Assembly: GCF_900090275.1 (NCBI RefSeq)
Contig: NZ_LT607755.1
Coordinates: 6,820,001-6,884,000, forward strand
DNA from: Micromonospora zamorensis
GTDB lineage: Bacteria > Actinomycetota > Actinomycetes > Mycobacteriales > Micromonosporaceae
Direction of reading: 5' to 3'
DNA: 64,000 bases
Position 1 is the stretch's first letter. Every line of letters begins with the position of its first letter. Below the pieces are notes generated by a model. The model had not been told where the DNA came from. It did not search any database and worked only from the letters and a program-made list of their open reading frames with translations. This document shows positions 62,709 through 64,000 of this stretch, in pieces. The translations under genes were made by a program, and so were the position numbers.

Positions 62709-64000
62709 ATGAGGAACAAGGACATGTCCGTCACCTCTGTGACATCCGGGACCGACGAGCAACCGACCGCAGGCACCCCGGCCACCCAGGGCAACCGGAT
62801 CGGCGGGGGCCTGCTCGACCCCAAGCAGCTCATCCGGTCCCTCCCGGACGCGGTACGCAAGCTCAACCCGACCACGCTGTGGCGCAACCCGGTGATGCTG
62901 ATCGTGGAGGTCGGCGCGGCCTTCACCACGGTCCTGGCGGTGATCGACCCGTCGGTGTTCGCCTGGGCGATCACCATCTGGCTGTGGCTGACCGTGGTCT
63001 TCGCCAACCTCGCCGAGGCGGTCGCCGAGGGCCGGGGCAAGGCCCAGGCCGCCGCGCTGCGGCAGGCCAAGCAGGACACCATCGCCACCCGGTTGATCGA
63101 CTGGAAGCCCGGCGCACGGGCCAACACCTACCGGGACGAGGCGGTGCCCGCGCCCGCGCTGCGTCAGGGCGACATCGTGCTCATCGAGGCGGGCGGCATC
63201 ATCCCCGGTGACGGCGACATCGTCGAGGGCATCGCCAGCGTCGACGAGTCGGCAATCACCGGCGAGTCGGCCCCGGTCATCCGGGAGTCCGGTGGTGACC
63301 GCAGCGCGGTCACCGGTGGCACCAAGGTGCTCTCCGACCAGATCATCGTGAAGATCACCCAGAAGCCGGGGGAGAGCTTCATCGACCGGATGATCGCCCT
63401 GGTCGAGGGCGCCAACCGGCAGAAGACGCCGAACGAGATCGCGCTGAACATCCTGCTCGCTGCGCTCACGGTCATCTTCCTGCTGGCCGTTGTCACCCTC
63501 CAGCCGCTGGCGATCTTCTCCAAGGCGTACCAGGCGGCCGCGCCGGACAGCGGGGCGATCACCGGTTCCGGTGTCACCGGGGTCGTGCTGGTCTCGCTGC
63601 TGGTCTGCCTGATCCCGACCACCATCGGCGCCCTGCTCTCCGCCATCGGAATCGCCGGCATGGACCGGCTGGTGCAGCGCAACGTCCTCGCCATGAGCGG
63701 CCGGGCCGTCGAGGCGGCCGGTGACGTCAACACCCTGCTGCTGGACAAGACCGGCACCATCACGCTGGGCAACCGGCAGGCCGCCGAGTTCGTACCCGTC
63801 GAGGGCGTCACGGCCGCGACCGTGGCCGACGCCGCGCAGCTGTCCAGCCTGGCCGACGAGACCCCGGAGGGGCGCTCGGTGGTCGTACTGGCGAAGAACG
63901 AGTTCGGGTTGCGCGAGCGGGAGCCCGGCGTGATGCCGCACGCCACGTTCGTACCGTTCACCGCGCAGACCCGGATGAGCGGCGTCGACATGGCGCCGGA
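62709..64000 (+). CDS. kdpB: Potassium-transporting ATPase subunit KdpB (3' truncated by window)
   Basis: The frame opens at ATG 62709 and runs to the window end (430 codons). ATG 62724, five codons later, has GAGGAACAAGGA upstream and is an alternative start. The first ~75 residues include a polar extension before the first helix. Actuator residues [14 protein letters not shown], the helix with [20 protein letters not shown], and phosphorylation site Asp346 in [13 protein letters not shown] are present, so the pump is intact as far as seen. KdpB powers K+ uptake. kdpC and any kdpDE would lie beyond the window. Confidence 0.95.
   Translation, partial: MRNKDMSVTSVTSGTDEQPTAGTPATQGNRIGGGLLDPKQLIRSLPDAVRKLNPTTLWRNPVMLIVEVGAAFTTVLAVIDPSVFAWAITIWLWLTVVFANLAEAVAEGRGKAQAAALRQAKQDTIATRLIDWKPGARANTYRDEAVPAPALRQGDIVLIEAGGIIPGDGDIVEGIASVDESAITGESAPVIRESGGDRSAVTGGTKVLSDQIIVKITQKPGESFIDRMIALVEGANRQKTPNEIALNILLAALTVIFLLAVVTLQPLAIFSKAYQAAAPDSGAITGSGVTGVVLVSLLVCLIPTTIGALLSAIGIAGMDRLVQRNVLAMSGRAVEAAGDVNTLLLDKTGTITLGNRQAAEFVPVEGVTAATVADAAQLSSLADETPEGRSVVVLAKNEFGLREREPGVMPHATFVPFTAQTRMSGVDMAP

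Noticed and set aside
1..64000. tRNA, rRNA, CRISPR, insertion-sequence or phage genes
   Set aside because: I saw no tRNA-like T-loop and CCA context, no rRNA sequence, no transposase or integrase motif and no spacer arrays. A dedicated scan with tRNAscan-SE, Infernal and ISfinder would be needed to exclude short ones.

Overview
The window is GC-rich chromosomal DNA from an actinomycete, most likely Micromonosporaceae and plausibly Micromonospora. This rests on very high GC, frequent GTG starts, GTGA/ATGA start-stop overlaps, several apparently leaderless genes (TAnnnT box 6-7 nt before the start), and an actinobacterial ESX (type VII) locus with eccB, eccC, eccD, eccE and mycP. The genus is inferred from gene content; no rRNA or marker gene is present. 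I saw no tRNA, rRNA, CRISPR array, prophage or intact insertion sequence. The first and last genes are cut by the window edges.

Layout. 0-8.8 kb: the end of a wall-polymer glycerophosphotransferase, a MalK-type ABC ATPase, a membrane protein, a hotdog thioesterase, then a translationally coupled beta-phosphoglucomutase-like HAD enzyme and GH65 disaccharide phosphorylase. 8.8-15.5 kb: mixed housekeeping and stress genes (AI-2E-type permease, MT0933-type small protein, hemerythrin, FUSC membrane protein, secreted C39-like protein, F420/FMN-type oxidoreductase, DUF1232 protein). 15.7-28 kb: an ESX secretion core, with genes alternating between strands, plus two WXG100 substrates, mycosin, and two unnamed WXG-like/helical genes.

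28-32 kb: a winged-helix regulator divergent from a beta-carbonic anhydrase, a secreted coiled-coil cell-wall protein behind a c-di-AMP (ydaO-type) riboswitch, and a YibE/F membrane protein. 32.4-38.4 kb: a copper island with a CPH-type P1B ATPase carrying a repeated His-rich tail, csoR, two CsoR-like operators, copZ, a secreted His-rich protein and a CPC-type CopA. 38.4-46.6 kb: CsbD, a small coupled gene pair, a secreted tripeptidyl aminopeptidase-like hydrolase, a methyltransferase, an XRE-cupin regulator, an ECF42-like sigma factor with its DGPF partner, and a DUF2243/CtaG-like pair.

46.6-48.8 kb: an orphan type VII toxin cassette (YbaB-like protein, ESX-like protein, WXG/transmembrane/C-terminal toxin-like protein, putative immunity protein), about 19 kb from the secretion core that could export it. 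48.9-54.6 kb: a four-gene fatty-acyl-CoA operon (acyl-CoA dehydrogenase, thiolase, FadB/FadJ-like protein, CoA-transferase III/racemase family). 54.6-60.5 kb: a hydrolase remnant, a WYL regulator divergent from a VOC protein across a long palindrome, TetR, an MBL hydrolase, an ABATE/CGNR-like protein, an anti-sigma-like zinc-finger membrane protein and a TRM11-like methyltransferase. 60.5-64 kb: a double-palindrome intergenic element followed by the kdp potassium ATPase operon, beginning with a 27-residue membrane peptide and KdpF, both very short.

The strongest candidates for undescribed biology are the orphan toxin cassette, the unnamed WXG/helical gene pair beside eccB, the duplicated His-motif protein of the copper operon, and the paired palindromes ahead of kdp.
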